From JBGQAS01 sp963699305 (GTDB lineage: Bacteria > Chloroflexota > Anaerolineae > Anaerolineales > Anaerolineaceae): a stretch of DNA of 64,000 nt. Positions within the stretch are counted from its first letter, which is position 1, and every line of letters begins with the position of its first letter. The notes beneath the pieces were generated by a model. The model had not been told where the DNA came from and made no database searches. It saw only the letters and a program-made list of their open reading frames with translations. A program made the position numbers and the translations under genes. Positions 52,753 through 62,864 of the stretch are shown one piece after another. The stretch spans positions 1,550,001 through 1,614,000 of the forward strand of contig OY969431.1 in assembly GCA_963699305.1 (NCBI GenBank), written 5' to 3'.

Positions 52753-54213
52753 ATGACAATTCACTTTGGCACTGACGGCTGGCGGGCTGTCATTTCCGAT
52801 ACATTTACTTTCACCAACCTCCGCCTGGTTTCACAAGCCATCGCAGATGCCGTTACATCCGATACCTGGATCAACGGCACGAAGCTTGCCCAACCGCCCG
52901 ACCCGCGTAAAATGGTCATCGGTTACGATACACGTTTCCTGTCCGATCGATATGCCATCGAAGCCGCTCGGGTGCTGGCCGCCAATGGGTTCACCGTTTT
53001 TTTGAGCCAATCGGATGCCGCCACTCCCATTATTTCCTATGCCGTCAGGGAGCTCAATGCCATCGGCGGTATCATGATCACAGCCTCCCACAATGCCCCC
53101 CGCTACAATGGCATCAAGCTCAAATCCGCAGGTGCCAATGCAGCCTCACCGGAACAATGCCGCCGGGTGGAAGTGTACCTGAACGATAACGAGGAACGCG
53201 GTCGCGGTCCCAATTTAATGGAATACAACCAGGCGCGTGAACGGAAGCTTATCCAGCGTTTTAATCCAGTCCCCGCTTACAACGATCATGTCCGCAAGCT
53301 GATCAATTTGGATACCATTGCTGAAAACCCGCAACGTATTGTCGTGGACTCCATGTATGGTGCCGGGCGCGGGGTGATCCGTGGCTTGCTTCAAGGTACG
53401 GGTTGTGAAGTGACCGAAATTCGCGGTGACCTGAATCCCGGATTCGGCGGTATCCATCCCGAGCCCATCGCCAGCTACCTCGGTGCCCTGGCTGGAGCCA
53501 TCGGCGCCGGGATGGGTTGCTTTGGACTTGCCACCGATGGAGATGCCGACCGCATAGGTGCCATGGATGAGCGTGGCAACTTTGTCGATCCTCATAAGAT
53601 CATGGCACTATCTCTGCGTTACCTAGTCGAGAAAAAAGGCTGGACGGGTTCCGTGGTGCGCACGGTTTCCACCACTCGCATGATCGACCGGCTGGCAAAA
53701 CGTTACGGGTTGACCGTCCACGAAACTCCGGTCGGTTTCAATCATATTGCTGACTACATGCTTAAAGAAGATGTCCTTATCGGTGGTGAAGAATCCGGTG
53801 GCATTTCATTCAAAGGGCATATTCCTGAAGGGGATGGCATCATCATGGGGTTGCTCTTACTTGAGATCGTCGCTGATGCAAAAACGACACTATATGAATT
53901 AGTGGAGAACCTGCTCAAGGATGTTGGCCCGGCATTCTACGAACGCACCGATTTGCGCTTGCGCTACCCGGTCGCCAAGGAAAAGATGAGTCAAAAATTG
54001 GAACAGGAGGCTCCTGCAAAAATAGGTGGACAATCCATCGTCAACCTCAGCACCTTTGATGGTGTCAAATACCTGCTTGCAGATGATTCATGGCTGCTCA
54101 TCCGCCCTTCCGGTACCGAGCCCGTGCTAAGGGTGTATGCTGAAGGTCGCTCAGTGGAAATGGTTAAAGAAATGCTGGCTTATGGAGAAAAAATCGCTGC
54201 CAGCTTTGCATGA
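52753..54213 (+). CDS. Phosphoglucomutase/phosphomannomutase-family alpha-D-phosphohexomutase
   Basis: 486 residues. Four family motifs are present: catalytic Ser112 loop TASHNAPRYNGIK, metal loop DGDADRIG, sugar-binding GGEESGG, and phosphate-binding RPSGTEP. It interconverts hexose 1- and 6-phosphates; gluco- versus manno- versus glucosamine specificity is not decided by eye. N-terminal HFGTDGWR is typical. AGATGAAGG precedes the ATG. Followed by a strong bidirectional terminator. Confidence 0.93.
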   Translation: MTIHFGTDGWRAVISDTFTFTNLRLVSQAIADAVTSDTWINGTKLAQPPDPRKMVIGYDTRFLSDRYAIEAARVLAANGFTVFLSQSDAATPIISYAVRELNAIGGIMITASHNAPRYNGIKLKSAGANAASPEQCRRVEVYLNDNEERGRGPNLMEYNQARERKLIQRFNPVPAYNDHVRKLINLDTIAENPQRIVVDSMYGAGRGVIRGLLQGTGCEVTEIRGDLNPGFGGIHPEPIASYLGALAGAIGAGMGCFGLATDGDADRIGAMDERGNFVDPHKIMALSLRYLVEKKGWTGSVVRTVSTTRMIDRLAKRYGLTVHETPVGFNHIADYMLKEDVLIGGEESGGISFKGHIPEGDGIIMGLLLLEIVADAKTTLYELVENLLKDVGPAFYERTDLRLRYPVAKEKMSQKLEQEAPAKIGGQSIVNLSTFDGVKYLLADDSWLLIRPSGTEPVLRVYAEGRSVEMVKEMLAYGEKIAASFA

Positions 54214-54222
54214 ATTTGTACC

Positions 54223-54258
54223 AAAAAAAATGGAGCACTTAAGGTGCTCCATTTTTTT
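54223..54258. terminator. Bidirectional rho-independent terminator
   Basis: A-run, TGGAGCAC / GTGCTCCA stem with short loop, then T-run (ATTTTTTTAT). It lies between the mutase stop and the convergent 104-aa gene. Confidence 0.88.
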
Positions 54259-54264
54259 ATCTAT

Positions 54265-54579
54265 TTAATATTGCCAATGATTCAGGTCATTCCAACAATA
54301 CCCGAGGTGTTCGGTTAATGTCCTGCCTTGCTTCCCGAGCTTGCGTTTGATCTTCCCAAAAACCCATTCCATTAGCGGCAGGTCTCCCAAGTCACCCAAC
54401 CGTTTGCCAATTTCGCGGGCTTTGACATGTTTGCATTGCATATTGAACACCCCACCCGGTCTTTCGGATAGAAAATCGTCCACCCGGGCAATAGCCAGCA
54501 GCTCGTTGACCATCTTGTCCACTTCCTGCCTGGCTTCAGGTGGGCAGGGTGCGCCGGAAAACAGTTCTCCCAATCCCAT
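54265..54579 (-). CDS. Hypothetical protein, 104 aa
   Basis: Soluble, helical and basic (GAPCPPEARQEVDKMVNELL, KHVKAREIGKRLGDLG, MEWVFGKIKRKLGKQGRTLTEHLG). Three Cys do not form a CxxC motif. No family recognised. Flanked by a terminator on its 3' side and divergent from the PIG-L gene. Confidence 0.55.
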   Translation of the reverse strand: MGLGELFSGAPCPPEARQEVDKMVNELLAIARVDDFLSERPGGVFNMQCKHVKAREIGKRLGDLGDLPLMEWVFGKIKRKLGKQGRTLTEHLGYCWNDLNHWQY

Positions 54580-54680
54580 GATGATTCTCCTGAGTAGTAT
54601 GTCACCAATGATTGTAACATGGCTGCTAATTTGATATACAATGATTGGAAAATAGTTCCACTTCGTTTCAAGGACGTGCG

Positions 54681-55418
54681 ATGAAAAAATGGATTTATCT
54701 CTCCTCTCACTTTGATGACGTTGTCCTTTCTGCAGGGGGCATGGTCTGGGAACAGACCAACAAGGGTGTCCCGGTTGAAATATGGACCATCTGCGCAGGT
54801 GATCCGCCCGAGGGCCGTCCCCTCACAGATTACGCACAAATGCTCCATTACGTCTGGGGCATCGGCGATGATGTGCCGCTCAAACGCAGCAAGGAGGACG
54901 CAGCCTGCTGCAATGTCCTGGGCGCAGGTTATCGACGCTACACCGTACCCGATTGCATTTACCGCTTTGTCCCCGGCACCGATGAACCGGTATGTAAAGT
55001 CCCAGAGGACATTAATGCTCCTTTGGAACCCGTGGAATCCCATCTCATCGCATCCGTTACCGATTTTCTGCGCAAGAATTTACCGGAAAATTGCGAATTG
55101 GTCGTTCCGCTCACCATAGGCAATCACCGTGATCACGTGATTACACGCCGCGCGGCTGAACGGCTGGGCATCCCCCTGTGGCATTATGTGGATTATCCAT
55201 ACATGATCCAGGGGAGTTACGACCTGAACGATTGGATTCCTGCCTCCGCAGAAAAGTTTTCCATGGATATCACACCCGCCGGGCTGAAAGCCTGGCAGGA
55301 TGGATTTGCCTGCCAGAGCTCACAGATCGTGCTCTTCTGGGTAGATGAAACGGAAATCCGCGCAGCCATCCAGGATTACTTCAAAAAAGGGTACGGATAT
55401 ACCCTTTGGAAATTTTGA
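54681..55418 (+). CDS. PIG-L/LmbE-family deacetylase
   Basis: 245 residues. N-terminal metal motif SSHFDDVVLSAGG (His10, Asp12, Asp13) and NHRDHVITRRAAE, as in GlcNAc-type de-N-acetylases. Substrates of relatives include GlcNAc-PI, mycothiol precursors and sugar nucleotides; none can be chosen here. ATG at 54681 with AAGGACGTGCG upstream is preferred to an earlier in-frame start. It has its own promoter space and is 200 nt from the following operon. Confidence 0.85.
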   Translation: MKKWIYLSSHFDDVVLSAGGMVWEQTNKGVPVEIWTICAGDPPEGRPLTDYAQMLHYVWGIGDDVPLKRSKEDAACCNVLGAGYRRYTVPDCIYRFVPGTDEPVCKVPEDINAPLEPVESHLIASVTDFLRKNLPENCELVVPLTIGNHRDHVITRRAAERLGIPLWHYVDYPYMIQGSYDLNDWIPASAEKFSMDITPAGLKAWQDGFACQSSQIVLFWVDETEIRAAIQDYFKKGYGYTLWKF

Positions 55419-55619
55419 TCCTAGAGCTGAAGGAAGCCTCCCATATATATGGGGGGTGAAAGGTGAAAATCAGCCATTATACCGCCACCTGTGGCTGTAT
55501 GTCATGCGCGATTGTCAGTCGTATAGCTATTTTGTGCTATACTAATTACATGCCTTCAGAGCAAAATCATTGGCATACTTGGGTCAATATATTAAAATCG
55601 TTGGGGTCTATCGTATTTT

Positions 55620-55799
55620 ATGGCTTCCATCATCGATAACACCGGTCCTGTTTCCATCTTCCTGGCACAAATCCTGGTGACCATTTCTCCTCTAGTCTCA
55701 TCGCGTGAGGAATCCGTCCAGTCCTTTGCCAGCATGCTTGAAGATCCAGTGAAAAGCCATGCGTTTGCCGCTCTTTTAAGAGAGGAGCCGGTCCAATGA
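55620..55799 (+). CDS. Small hypothetical protein at the head of the ASKHA operon
   Basis: 59 codons (MASIIDNTGPVSIFLAQILVTISPLV..ALLREEPVQ), with one hydrophobic segment and a helical remainder. The stop overlaps the start of the DUF6754-like gene by ATGA, which supports its translation. Upstream sequence (about 55550-55636) is also open in another frame (MPSEQNHWHTW..), so the true start may be earlier if a base is missing. Too short for a family call. Confidence 0.45.
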   Translation: MASIIDNTGPVSIFLAQILVTISPLVSSREESVQSFASMLEDPVKSHAFAALLREEPVQ

Positions 55800-56548
55800 G
55801 TGCTCTGTTGGGAGCGTTGGGATTGGGCATCCTGCTTTTATTTGCCGGTCTGACAATGATCTTTTCCCTGCCGCGTTGGAATAAAAAGGCACCCTCGCTG
55901 CGCAAAATCCGCGCCGTGGAAAATCTCGAGCAATCCATCAGCATGACCGTGGAAGCCGGGACACGTATCCATATTTCCATCGGGAATGCCGAGCTTTTAT
56001 CCGCTGCCAACGGTTCTGCGTTGAGCGGTCTCTCCTCGTTGGAAAAAATCATCTCCGTCAGCTCGCTGGGGGATCGCAAACCTCTGACAACCAGTGGTGA
56101 AAGCAATTTTGCAATACTTGCAGAGAGCGTCTCGCGTGGGGTTTCACACCTCGAAAAACCCCAAGGGAAAACCGAACCTGCCACCGGCACCCTAAGCGGT
56201 GTGACTCCTCTTTCCTACGCAGCAGGTGCACTGCAGGTCATCCGCAAGGAACAGGTTTCCACAAATTTATTCATTGGTAATTTCGGACCAGAAATTGCCA
56301 TGCTGGCGGAAGCATCCTCACAGGAATTTTCCTCCACGCTCGGTGCGAGCAACTCACTCACCGCTCAGTCGATATTATTTGTTTGCGCCGATGAGCCGAT
56401 CATCGGTGAGGAATTATTTGCCTTGCCCGCCTATCTCAAACGGACCCGTTCACAATACGCCAGTGTGCGAGTCCAGGATGTATTTCGTTGGATTTTCATC
56501 GGCTCCATGGTGATCGGCGCCGTCCTTGCTTTCTTTGGATTCCTATGA
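55796..56548 (+). CDS. DUF6754-like membrane protein
   Basis: 250 residues. One N-terminal helix (LLGALGLGILLLFAGLTMIFSL), a central alpha/beta domain (SISMTVEAGTRIHISIGNAELLSAANGSALSGLSSLEKIIS, VTPLSYAAGALQVIRKEQVSTNLFIGNFGPEIAMLAEASSQ, FVCADEPIIGEELFALPAYL), and a C-terminal helix (WIFIGSMVIGAVLAFFGFL). It resembles proteins found in Anaerolineae next to GlmL-like genes; the DUF name is from memory of the architecture. Function unknown. Coupled to the small gene upstream and to the next gene by overlaps. Confidence 0.7.
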   Translation: MSALLGALGLGILLLFAGLTMIFSLPRWNKKAPSLRKIRAVENLEQSISMTVEAGTRIHISIGNAELLSAANGSALSGLSSLEKIISVSSLGDRKPLTTSGESNFAILAESVSRGVSHLEKPQGKTEPATGTLSGVTPLSYAAGALQVIRKEQVSTNLFIGNFGPEIAMLAEASSQEFSSTLGASNSLTAQSILFVCADEPIIGEELFALPAYLKRTRSQYASVRVQDVFRWIFIGSMVIGAVLAFFGFL

Positions 56549-57153
56549 AATCTCCTCTTGCCACAGCAATTGCCATCTCCGTCGGGGTTATCCTCCTTGC
56601 AGGATATTTCATTGTCACGCCGATCTTGCAGAACCTGCGATTCGTTCTGTTGGATTGGGCAATCATCCTGGGTGGATTTGCTGCAGTGGTTGGAATTCTC
56701 AGCCTGTTGCGGACGCATTGGCGCAGGTTGCGCAAGAAAAATTATTACAGCATCATCTTTATCATTGCTTTTCTTCTCACCGCCATCATCGGGCTTTTTC
56801 TTGGTCCTTCCAATCCGACATTTGGAAAAGTGGTCACCAAGATACAGGTCCCGCTTGAAGCTTCGCTGTTGGCAGTCCTCTTCTTTATATTGATCTTTGC
56901 ATCTATCCGCTTGTTCGAAAAACGGCAAACCTTCATGGGGATCTTGTTCATCATAAGCACCCTGCTGTTCCTGTTCATCGGAAGCAGCTTTCTGACATTC
57001 GGTCAATCCATCCCCGGTATCGGGGCAATCATATCCACCATCCAGGCTTTGCCCATTGCCGGCGCACGGGGCATTTTACTCGGCATGGCACTGGGTGGCA
57101 TCGCTGCCGGAGTGCGTATCCTCATCGGCGTCGACCGACCTTACAGGGAATAA
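56545..57153 (+). CDS. Hypothetical multi-helix membrane protein
   Basis: 202 residues, six or seven helices (IAISVGVILLAGYFIVTPIL, LDWAIILGGFAAVVGILSLL, IIFIIAFLLTAIIGLFLG, LAVLFFILIFASIRLFE, LFIISTLLFLFIGSSFL, LPIAGARGILLGMALGGIAAGVRILIGVD). No transporter motif. Start overlaps the stop of the previous gene. Probably an integral subunit of the complex encoded by this operon. Confidence 0.7.
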   Translation: MKSPLATAIAISVGVILLAGYFIVTPILQNLRFVLLDWAIILGGFAAVVGILSLLRTHWRRLRKKNYYSIIFIIAFLLTAIIGLFLGPSNPTFGKVVTKIQVPLEASLLAVLFFILIFASIRLFEKRQTFMGILFIISTLLFLFIGSSFLTFGQSIPGIGAIISTIQALPIAGARGILLGMALGGIAAGVRILIGVDRPYRE

Positions 57154-57156
57154 CCA

Positions 57157-59318
57157 ATGGCTGATCGACTTTGCCCGTTTTGTGGAAAAACCAACCCGGA
57201 AAGCGCTGAATTTTGCGCTAATTGCCAGGCGCGCCTGGTCAGCCCTGAAAAAGGAGCGGCTGCATCACAACCGCCTGCCGAAGATAACCTGCGCAATTGG
57301 CTGAGCCAGACTGGCGCGGCAGCAGCCAATGCTATCGCTCCCGAACCTCCAGCTTCATCTGAAGAGCCTTCCACCCAACCACCTGAAGCCGACGCACCGG
57401 ATTGGTTGATGCGCATCCGCGATCGAAGCAAAGCAGAGCAGGAATCCATCGAAAAGGCACCCCATGAAGCATCCAAGGAAGATCAGAAAAATGGGGAATC
57501 TACACCTCTGAGCGAACCCCCCTCCACGGATGATTGGCTGAGCAAATTACGTACCTCCCAACCGGCAGCACCTTTGCCAGAAATCCCCGCTGATGAACCG
57601 AGATCCACCCAGGTTGGAGCCGGTGCAGTGGAAGAATCCACGGAATGGTTGAAAAAATTAGAAGACTGGAAACAGAATTCGGAAGCAAAATCCGCAGCAG
57701 AACCAAAACCGCCGCTTTCACCCACCGTGAAACCATTCCCAAAGAGCGATTTGAAAAACCTGGATGCCTCGAAACCGGTCGAAAAACCTACTGTCGCTGC
57801 ACCTTCAGAAGCGTCACCTGCAGTTCGACCTTCCGAAAAACCTGGTTCAGCGCCTGGGGAGCGCATCCCCGAATGGTTGCAGGAGTTGGAATCATCCTTT
57901 CCTCCTCCCGAACCAGAAAAGAAGAAAGAATCTGGTAAACCCGAAAAGAAAAAAGGCACCGGGAGGCTTTTCAAACCAAAAACCGGTCCACTGGAAGAAT
58001 CAAAATCGGGTTCTTCAGGGCAAATTCCCACTCCGGATGGCGAAATGCCCCAATGGCTTTCCAACATGACCACCCCGGCTCCACCAACCCCGGGTGTTAA
58101 CCCGTATTTGATCAAGAAGAGTCTACGGATAAACCTGCTGCTCCATTCTCTGCTCCGATTGAAGCGATTACCCCGGGAGAAGCAGGAGAAGGCGAACTTG
58201 CACCGGCACAACTCCCTGGATGGCTTCAAGCGCTCCGTCCTGTGGAATCCGTTGTACCTGAAAACTTGCCTTTTATTGGAAAAACAAGCGAGCAAGGCAC
58301 CGGACCTCTTGAAGGGATCTCGGATGTGTTGCCTGGTGCTGAGGTCTCCTCTCCTGCAACGAAACCCCCAGTCTATGCATCCACATTAAAAATCGATGAT
58401 CGCCAAAAATTACATGCGCAGTTGCTGGATTCCGTGGTCAAGGAAGGCGATCGGCAACCGATATTACGAACACCGGAAAAAAGAAAAATCCAAAAAATCG
58501 CCAGCATTATGGCTTCCATGTTCATCCTCGTCAGCTTGTTCTTCCCTTTTATCATCCATAGTTCCGGCAGTCTGACCCCTGCACCAGTGCTCTTTTCACC
58601 GGAAACCGTGGCGCTCTTTGATGGAATCAAATCGTTGCCGGAAGGATCCCTGGTATTGGTGATCTTGGATTACCAACCCGGTTTTTCCGCTGAATTGCAG
58701 CCCAGTTCCCTGGGTGTCATCGAGCATCTCATGATCCGAAATGCCCGCCTGGCATTCATCTCTTCCACCCCCACTGGAGCCATCCTGGTGGATGAATTGG
58801 TTCAATCAGCTTCCAAGATGGTATATACCTATTCCATCACCGGCAATATCATCAACCTCGGTTATTTACCGGGAGGGGCCATCGGGTTGCAACAGTTGGC
58901 TCTCGAGCCACGCTACACCCTTGAAAAAACCTGGCAAAATACCGATCCCTGGAACGGAACACCCCTGCAATCAGTCAACTCCCTTCGTGATTTCTCTGCC
59001 ATCCTGTTGATCACCGAAAGCCCTGAAAACGGTCGGTTGTGGATTGAGCAGGTTCTGCCTTCGTTGGGCAGCATGCCGGCGTGGTTGATCACCAGTGCCC
59101 AGTCCGCTCCGGTTTTGCTCCCGTATTACCGTTCAGCACAGCTGCAGGGTGTTTTGGGTGGTCTTGCGGGCGGAATGATGTATGAGCGGCTTCTCGGTCA
59201 ACCGGGGCCATCAACCACATTGTGGGATTCTTATCAAATCGGCATCATTGGGGCGTTCCTGACCATCCTTATTGGAGGAATCGTTCAATCCATCATTTCC
59301 AGGAGGAAAGGCTCATGA
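57157..59318 (+). CDS. Zinc-ribbon protein with long acidic/Pro linker and C-terminal membrane part (frameshifted in this sequence)
   Basis: About 720 residues on reconstruction. An N-terminal zinc ribbon (LCPFCGKTNPESAEFCANCQ; Cys6, Cys9, Cys20, Cys23) is followed by about 350 residues rich in Pro/Ser/Glu with repeated DWLSKL/EWLKKL/EWLQEL/PQWLSN helical motifs. Then come a helix (IASIMASMFILVSLFFPFIIH), an extracytoplasmic alpha/beta domain (LPEGSLVLVILDYQPG, HLMIRNARLAFISSTPTG, DFSAILLITESPENGRLWIEQVLPSLG) and a last helix (IGIIGAFLTILIGGIVQSII). The frame changes at the C3 run 58101-58103; one more C joins PGVNP to VFDQEEST. The repeated W-L motifs may bind partner proteins. Confidence 0.72.
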
Positions 59319-59334
59319 TGAGAGGGGTGGTCGT

Positions 59335-60012
59335 ATGACATTCGTTGATCTCGTCTGGACCTTTGCAGGTTTCATTCTTACTCTGTTTGTGCTGTCTTAC
59401 ATCTTCGGGGATAATCCTCTTTCCCGCATTGCCATGTATCTTCTGATCGGTGTTTCCGCAGGCTACCTGCTCGTAGTGGTTTTCCACAAAGTTCTCATCC
59501 CCCGGCTTTTCACTCCCCTGGTATCCGGAACGATCTGGCAAAAAGCGCTCGTCCTGGTTCCCATTTTACTGGGTACCCTGTTGTTGTTCAAATTATCTTC
59601 GAGATTGGGGAGGTTCGGGAATATCCCCATGGCTTACCTGGTTGGTGCCGGTACGGCTGTATTAATCGGTGGATCAATTTTTGGCACACTCCTTCCCCAA
59701 ACAGGTGCGACCATAAGCGCGTTTCAAATCAGCGTCAACAACCCATCCGAATTGATCGTGAAGATTGGCGGTGCTCTATTCATTTTAATTGGGACCATCA
59801 GCACCCTGGCATATTTCCAGTTTGGAGTACGACCGAAATCACCCGATCAACCGAGAAAGCCCGGAATGGGTAACGTGCTTGGCAAAATTGGGCAGATATT
59901 CATCGCCATCACCCTGGGAGCATTGTTCGCCGGAGTGATTTTGGCAACCCTGACCGCCTTGATCGAAAGACTTTCAAGCCTTTGGACTACCATATCATTG
60001 TTCCTTCAATAG
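59335..60012 (+). CDS. Hypothetical membrane protein upstream of the GlmL-like gene
   Basis: 225 residues, seven or eight helices, with long amphipathic C-terminus (GKIGQIFIAITLGALFAGVILATLTALIERLSSLWTTI). One conserved-looking central segment PMAYLVGAGTAVLIGGSIFGTLLPQ. Start ATG at 59335 with GAGAGGGG upstream. Nine nucleotides separate its stop from the GlmL-like start region, so the genes are co-transcribed. No transport motif. Confidence 0.7.
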   Translation: MTFVDLVWTFAGFILTLFVLSYIFGDNPLSRIAMYLLIGVSAGYLLVVVFHKVLIPRLFTPLVSGTIWQKALVLVPILLGTLLLFKLSSRLGRFGNIPMAYLVGAGTAVLIGGSIFGTLLPQTGATISAFQISVNNPSELIVKIGGALFILIGTISTLAYFQFGVRPKSPDQPRKPGMGNVLGKIGQIFIAITLGALFAGVILATLTALIERLSSLWTTISLFLQ

Positions 60013-60020
60013 CATAAATC

Positions 60021-61740
60021 ATGGCAGATGAATTCCTAGAATCCGTTTCAATCCTCACAGTGGACATTGGTGCCGTCAATACCCATGTTGCACTATTTAA
60101 CGAAGCAGACGCTCAGTATCGCTTTTTTGCCGCGGGGAACGCTCCCTCGACCATGGAAGCCCCCTTTAACAATGTGAACATTGGCATCATTCAAGCCATC
60201 CAAAAGCTCCAGGAACTGACGGGAGCCGTCTTTTTGGATGAAGAATCCCACTTGATTCTCCCAGCGCAACCGGACGGAGCAGGTGTTGATCGTTTGTTGA
60301 TCACGTACTCCGGTGGACCGGCGATCAAAATCGCCACCATGGGATTGTTGCATGAAGTATCACTGGAAAGTGCTCGCAGGGTTGCTGCATCGATCCCCAG
60401 TGAAGTGGTTGCTGAGATCGCACTAACCGATAACAACAAACCCGAGGATGTCGTCGACCTGGTCATTCGCGTTAGACCCGATCTTATCCTCATCTCCGGG
60501 GGAATGGAAGATGGCGCTTCTCAACCCGTTTCCGATTTGGTGGATCTGCTATCATTGATACTTCAGCTTTTGCCCGCTGAAAACCCTCCGGAGATCCTCT
60601 ATGCTGGGAATTCAACGCTTGCAGGTAAGTTCCAGGAAAAACTGGCAGACCTGGTGAAAGCGAAAATTGTATCCAACATCCGCCCTTCACTCCAAGTGGA
60701 GCATTTAGCACCCGCTCGCGACGCCGTGGCTGCATGTGCCACAGAAATCCGCAACAAGGGTTGGCCGGGAATGTCCGATCTGGGTGTGATCGCATCGCAA
60801 CCCATCCAACCATCCAGTATTGCCTTTGGTAGGATCATCCATTTTCTGGGAAAATCCCACGATCCCTCGAAAGGTGTGCTGGGTGTGGACTTGGGTTCAT
60901 CCTCCACCTTTTTCGCTGCATCCAACGGAGAGCGATATAACCTTAAAGTGTACAACGAAGGCATGGGACAGGGGCTGGTCCAGCTGCTGCAGAATGTCAA
61001 ACCCGCTGAGTTGTTGCGCTGGATCCCCGGGCAACCCTCGTGGGAAGTGGTGCGGGATTACCTCTATCAAAAATCATTGTTCCCACAATCCATCCCATCC
61101 GATACGGCTTCCTGGGATATTGAACAGGCGGCCGCACGGCTGATCTTGCATCGCTGCATGATAAATTTTCTCGACGAGTGGGGACCCGAAAATATCACCT
61201 TCGAACCGATCATGGTTTCAGGTTCATCACTTACCGCTGCAGGTTCTGCCTGGAAAACCATCCTGACAATTCTGGATGGATTGCAGCCTATTGGAGTGTC
61301 CACTGTTATCCTGGATCAGCACAACATTACTGCCGGGTTGGGATCCATTGCAGGTTTGAATCCCATCATCCCGGTACAGATCCTGGAATCCAGCGCATAT
61401 CAAACGCTGGCTACCGTTGTCTGTCCCTACTCCGAGGATAATTACGGTGTGACCATATTGCGCACCATTCTCGAATATGAAGACGGGAATTACACCCGCA
61501 TTAATATCAAGCAGGGTACCCTCACCCAATTACCGCTCGCCTTGGGTCAAACTGCAAATATCCATTTTGAACCGTTGCGAAGAGTTATCATCGACCCGGT
61601 CATCCATTCGTTGGGGTTTAAAGTGGTTGGTGGAGTCTGCGGAGTGATCATCGATGCCGCGTGGAAGGCCGCTTCAGTTGCCACGCGATGCTTCCGCGCG
61701 CATCGATTTACTGAAAAAATGGGCTGCAGCTGGCTCTTAA
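60021..61740 (+). CDS. GlmL/MutL-family ASKHA ATPase (frameshifted near the end in this sequence)
   Basis: About 573 residues. Two actin-like/Hsp70-type phosphate loops, ILTVDIGAVNTHVALF near residue 15 and GVLGVDLGSSSTFFAA near 293, with ISGGMEDGASQPVSD and MVSGSSLTAAGSAWKT between and after. C-terminal GFKVVGGVCGVIIDARGRPL and DLLKKWA follow once one base is removed within 61657-61661. The family is named for glutamate mutase reactivation, but no glutamate mutase subunit gene is visible here. It probably has another role tied to the membrane proteins of this operon. Confidence 0.8.
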
Positions 61741-61780
61741 TACTGGTACAAGAATTGCAACAATGGCATTGAGATAAAGT

Positions 61781-62836
61781 ATGGGAATTTATTCTGTCAC
61801 TCACATTTCAGCATTGGCGATGGTTCGAAGAACTCGCCTGCTCCCGTTTATCGGTCGTGTAATGGTTCATGAAAGTCAAAAGGTAAAGGCTTCAGATACC
61901 ATTGCCACCTGTGCACTTCCAGGCAGGCACCTGCGGATCGATTTACGCCAGGCATTAAATATAAAATCAGTCGAAAAGATCACCCCCCTAGTCGAAAAAA
62001 AGGTGGGAGATGCCTTGCAAAAAGGCGACATCATCGCTCAGACCAAAGGGATGTTGCGCCATATCGTACGCGCACCTGCGAATGGTTACTTAATTTCCGT
62101 CAATAATGGTTTGGTATTACTGGAGATTGACAATCAGGTATTTGAACTCAAAGCAGGTTTTTCTGGTTTTGTTCACGAAGTTATTCCTGAAAAAGGGGCT
62201 GTGATTGAATACAGCGGAGCATTGATCCAGGGTGTATGGGGAAATGGGAAATCCGGCATGGGTATCCTTGCATCTTCTGTACAGGACCCCGGGGTCGAAT
62301 TCACCCGAACCAGCCTGGATGTCAGCATGCGTGGCGGTATTTGGTTGGGCAGTTTTTGTGCCCAGGCAGACGCATTGCATGCTTGTGCGGAATTACCTCT
62401 GCGCGGTCTGATCCTTGCCAGCATGACCGCGGATCTCATCCCGGTTGCGAACAATATGCCTTTTCCCATCATATTGACGGAAGGATTTGGTCAAGCTCCG
62501 ATGAATGAAGCAGCATACAAACTTTTGGCAACCAACGATAAACGTGAAGTTTCCATTTCCGCTGCACCGTGGAATCGTAATACCGGGGAAAGGCCGGAGA
62601 TTTACATTCCGCTTCCTTCCGAAGGAAATTCCCTTCCGGACGCAGTCGAGTTGGCGCCGGATCAACGAGTGCGGGTGACCATGCCCCCCTTTACCGGTAA
62701 AATTGGGACGATTATTCGTTTGCATCCTTCCATGACACGTTTGGAAAATGGTGTGCAAGCTCTGGCAGCTGACGTGCAGTTTGAAAATGCTAATGCAGCC
62801 ACGATTCCTGTTGCAAATTTGGATCCGCTCGATTAA
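61781..62836 (+). CDS. Hypothetical protein of the ASKHA operon with biotinyl/lipoyl-like motif
   Basis: 351 residues. A segment KVGDALQKGDIIAQTKGMLRHIVRAPANGYLISVNNGLVLLEI has the look of a biotinyl/lipoyl-like or barrel-sandwich hybrid fold (paired hairpins around APANGYLI), repeated less clearly around FSGFVHEVIPEKGAVIEYSG. The C-terminus has RVRVTMPPFTGKIGTIIRLHPSMTRLENGVQALAADV, KOW/hairpin-like. No modified Lys is recognised. It follows the ASKHA gene by 40 nt and probably acts with it. Confidence 0.65.
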   Translation: MGIYSVTHISALAMVRRTRLLPFIGRVMVHESQKVKASDTIATCALPGRHLRIDLRQALNIKSVEKITPLVEKKVGDALQKGDIIAQTKGMLRHIVRAPANGYLISVNNGLVLLEIDNQVFELKAGFSGFVHEVIPEKGAVIEYSGALIQGVWGNGKSGMGILASSVQDPGVEFTRTSLDVSMRGGIWLGSFCAQADALHACAELPLRGLILASMTADLIPVANNMPFPIILTEGFGQAPMNEAAYKLLATNDKREVSISAAPWNRNTGERPEIYIPLPSEGNSLPDAVELAPDQRVRVTMPPFTGKIGTIIRLHPSMTRLENGVQALAADVQFENANAATIPVANLDPLD

Positions 62837-62864
62837 CATGTCGGATCATTAAGAGGAGAGAAAA

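Noticed and set aside
60021..61740. Glutamate mutase activation gene in its usual sense.
   Set aside because: No MutS/MutE (glutamate mutase subunit) gene is near it; the neighbours are membrane proteins.
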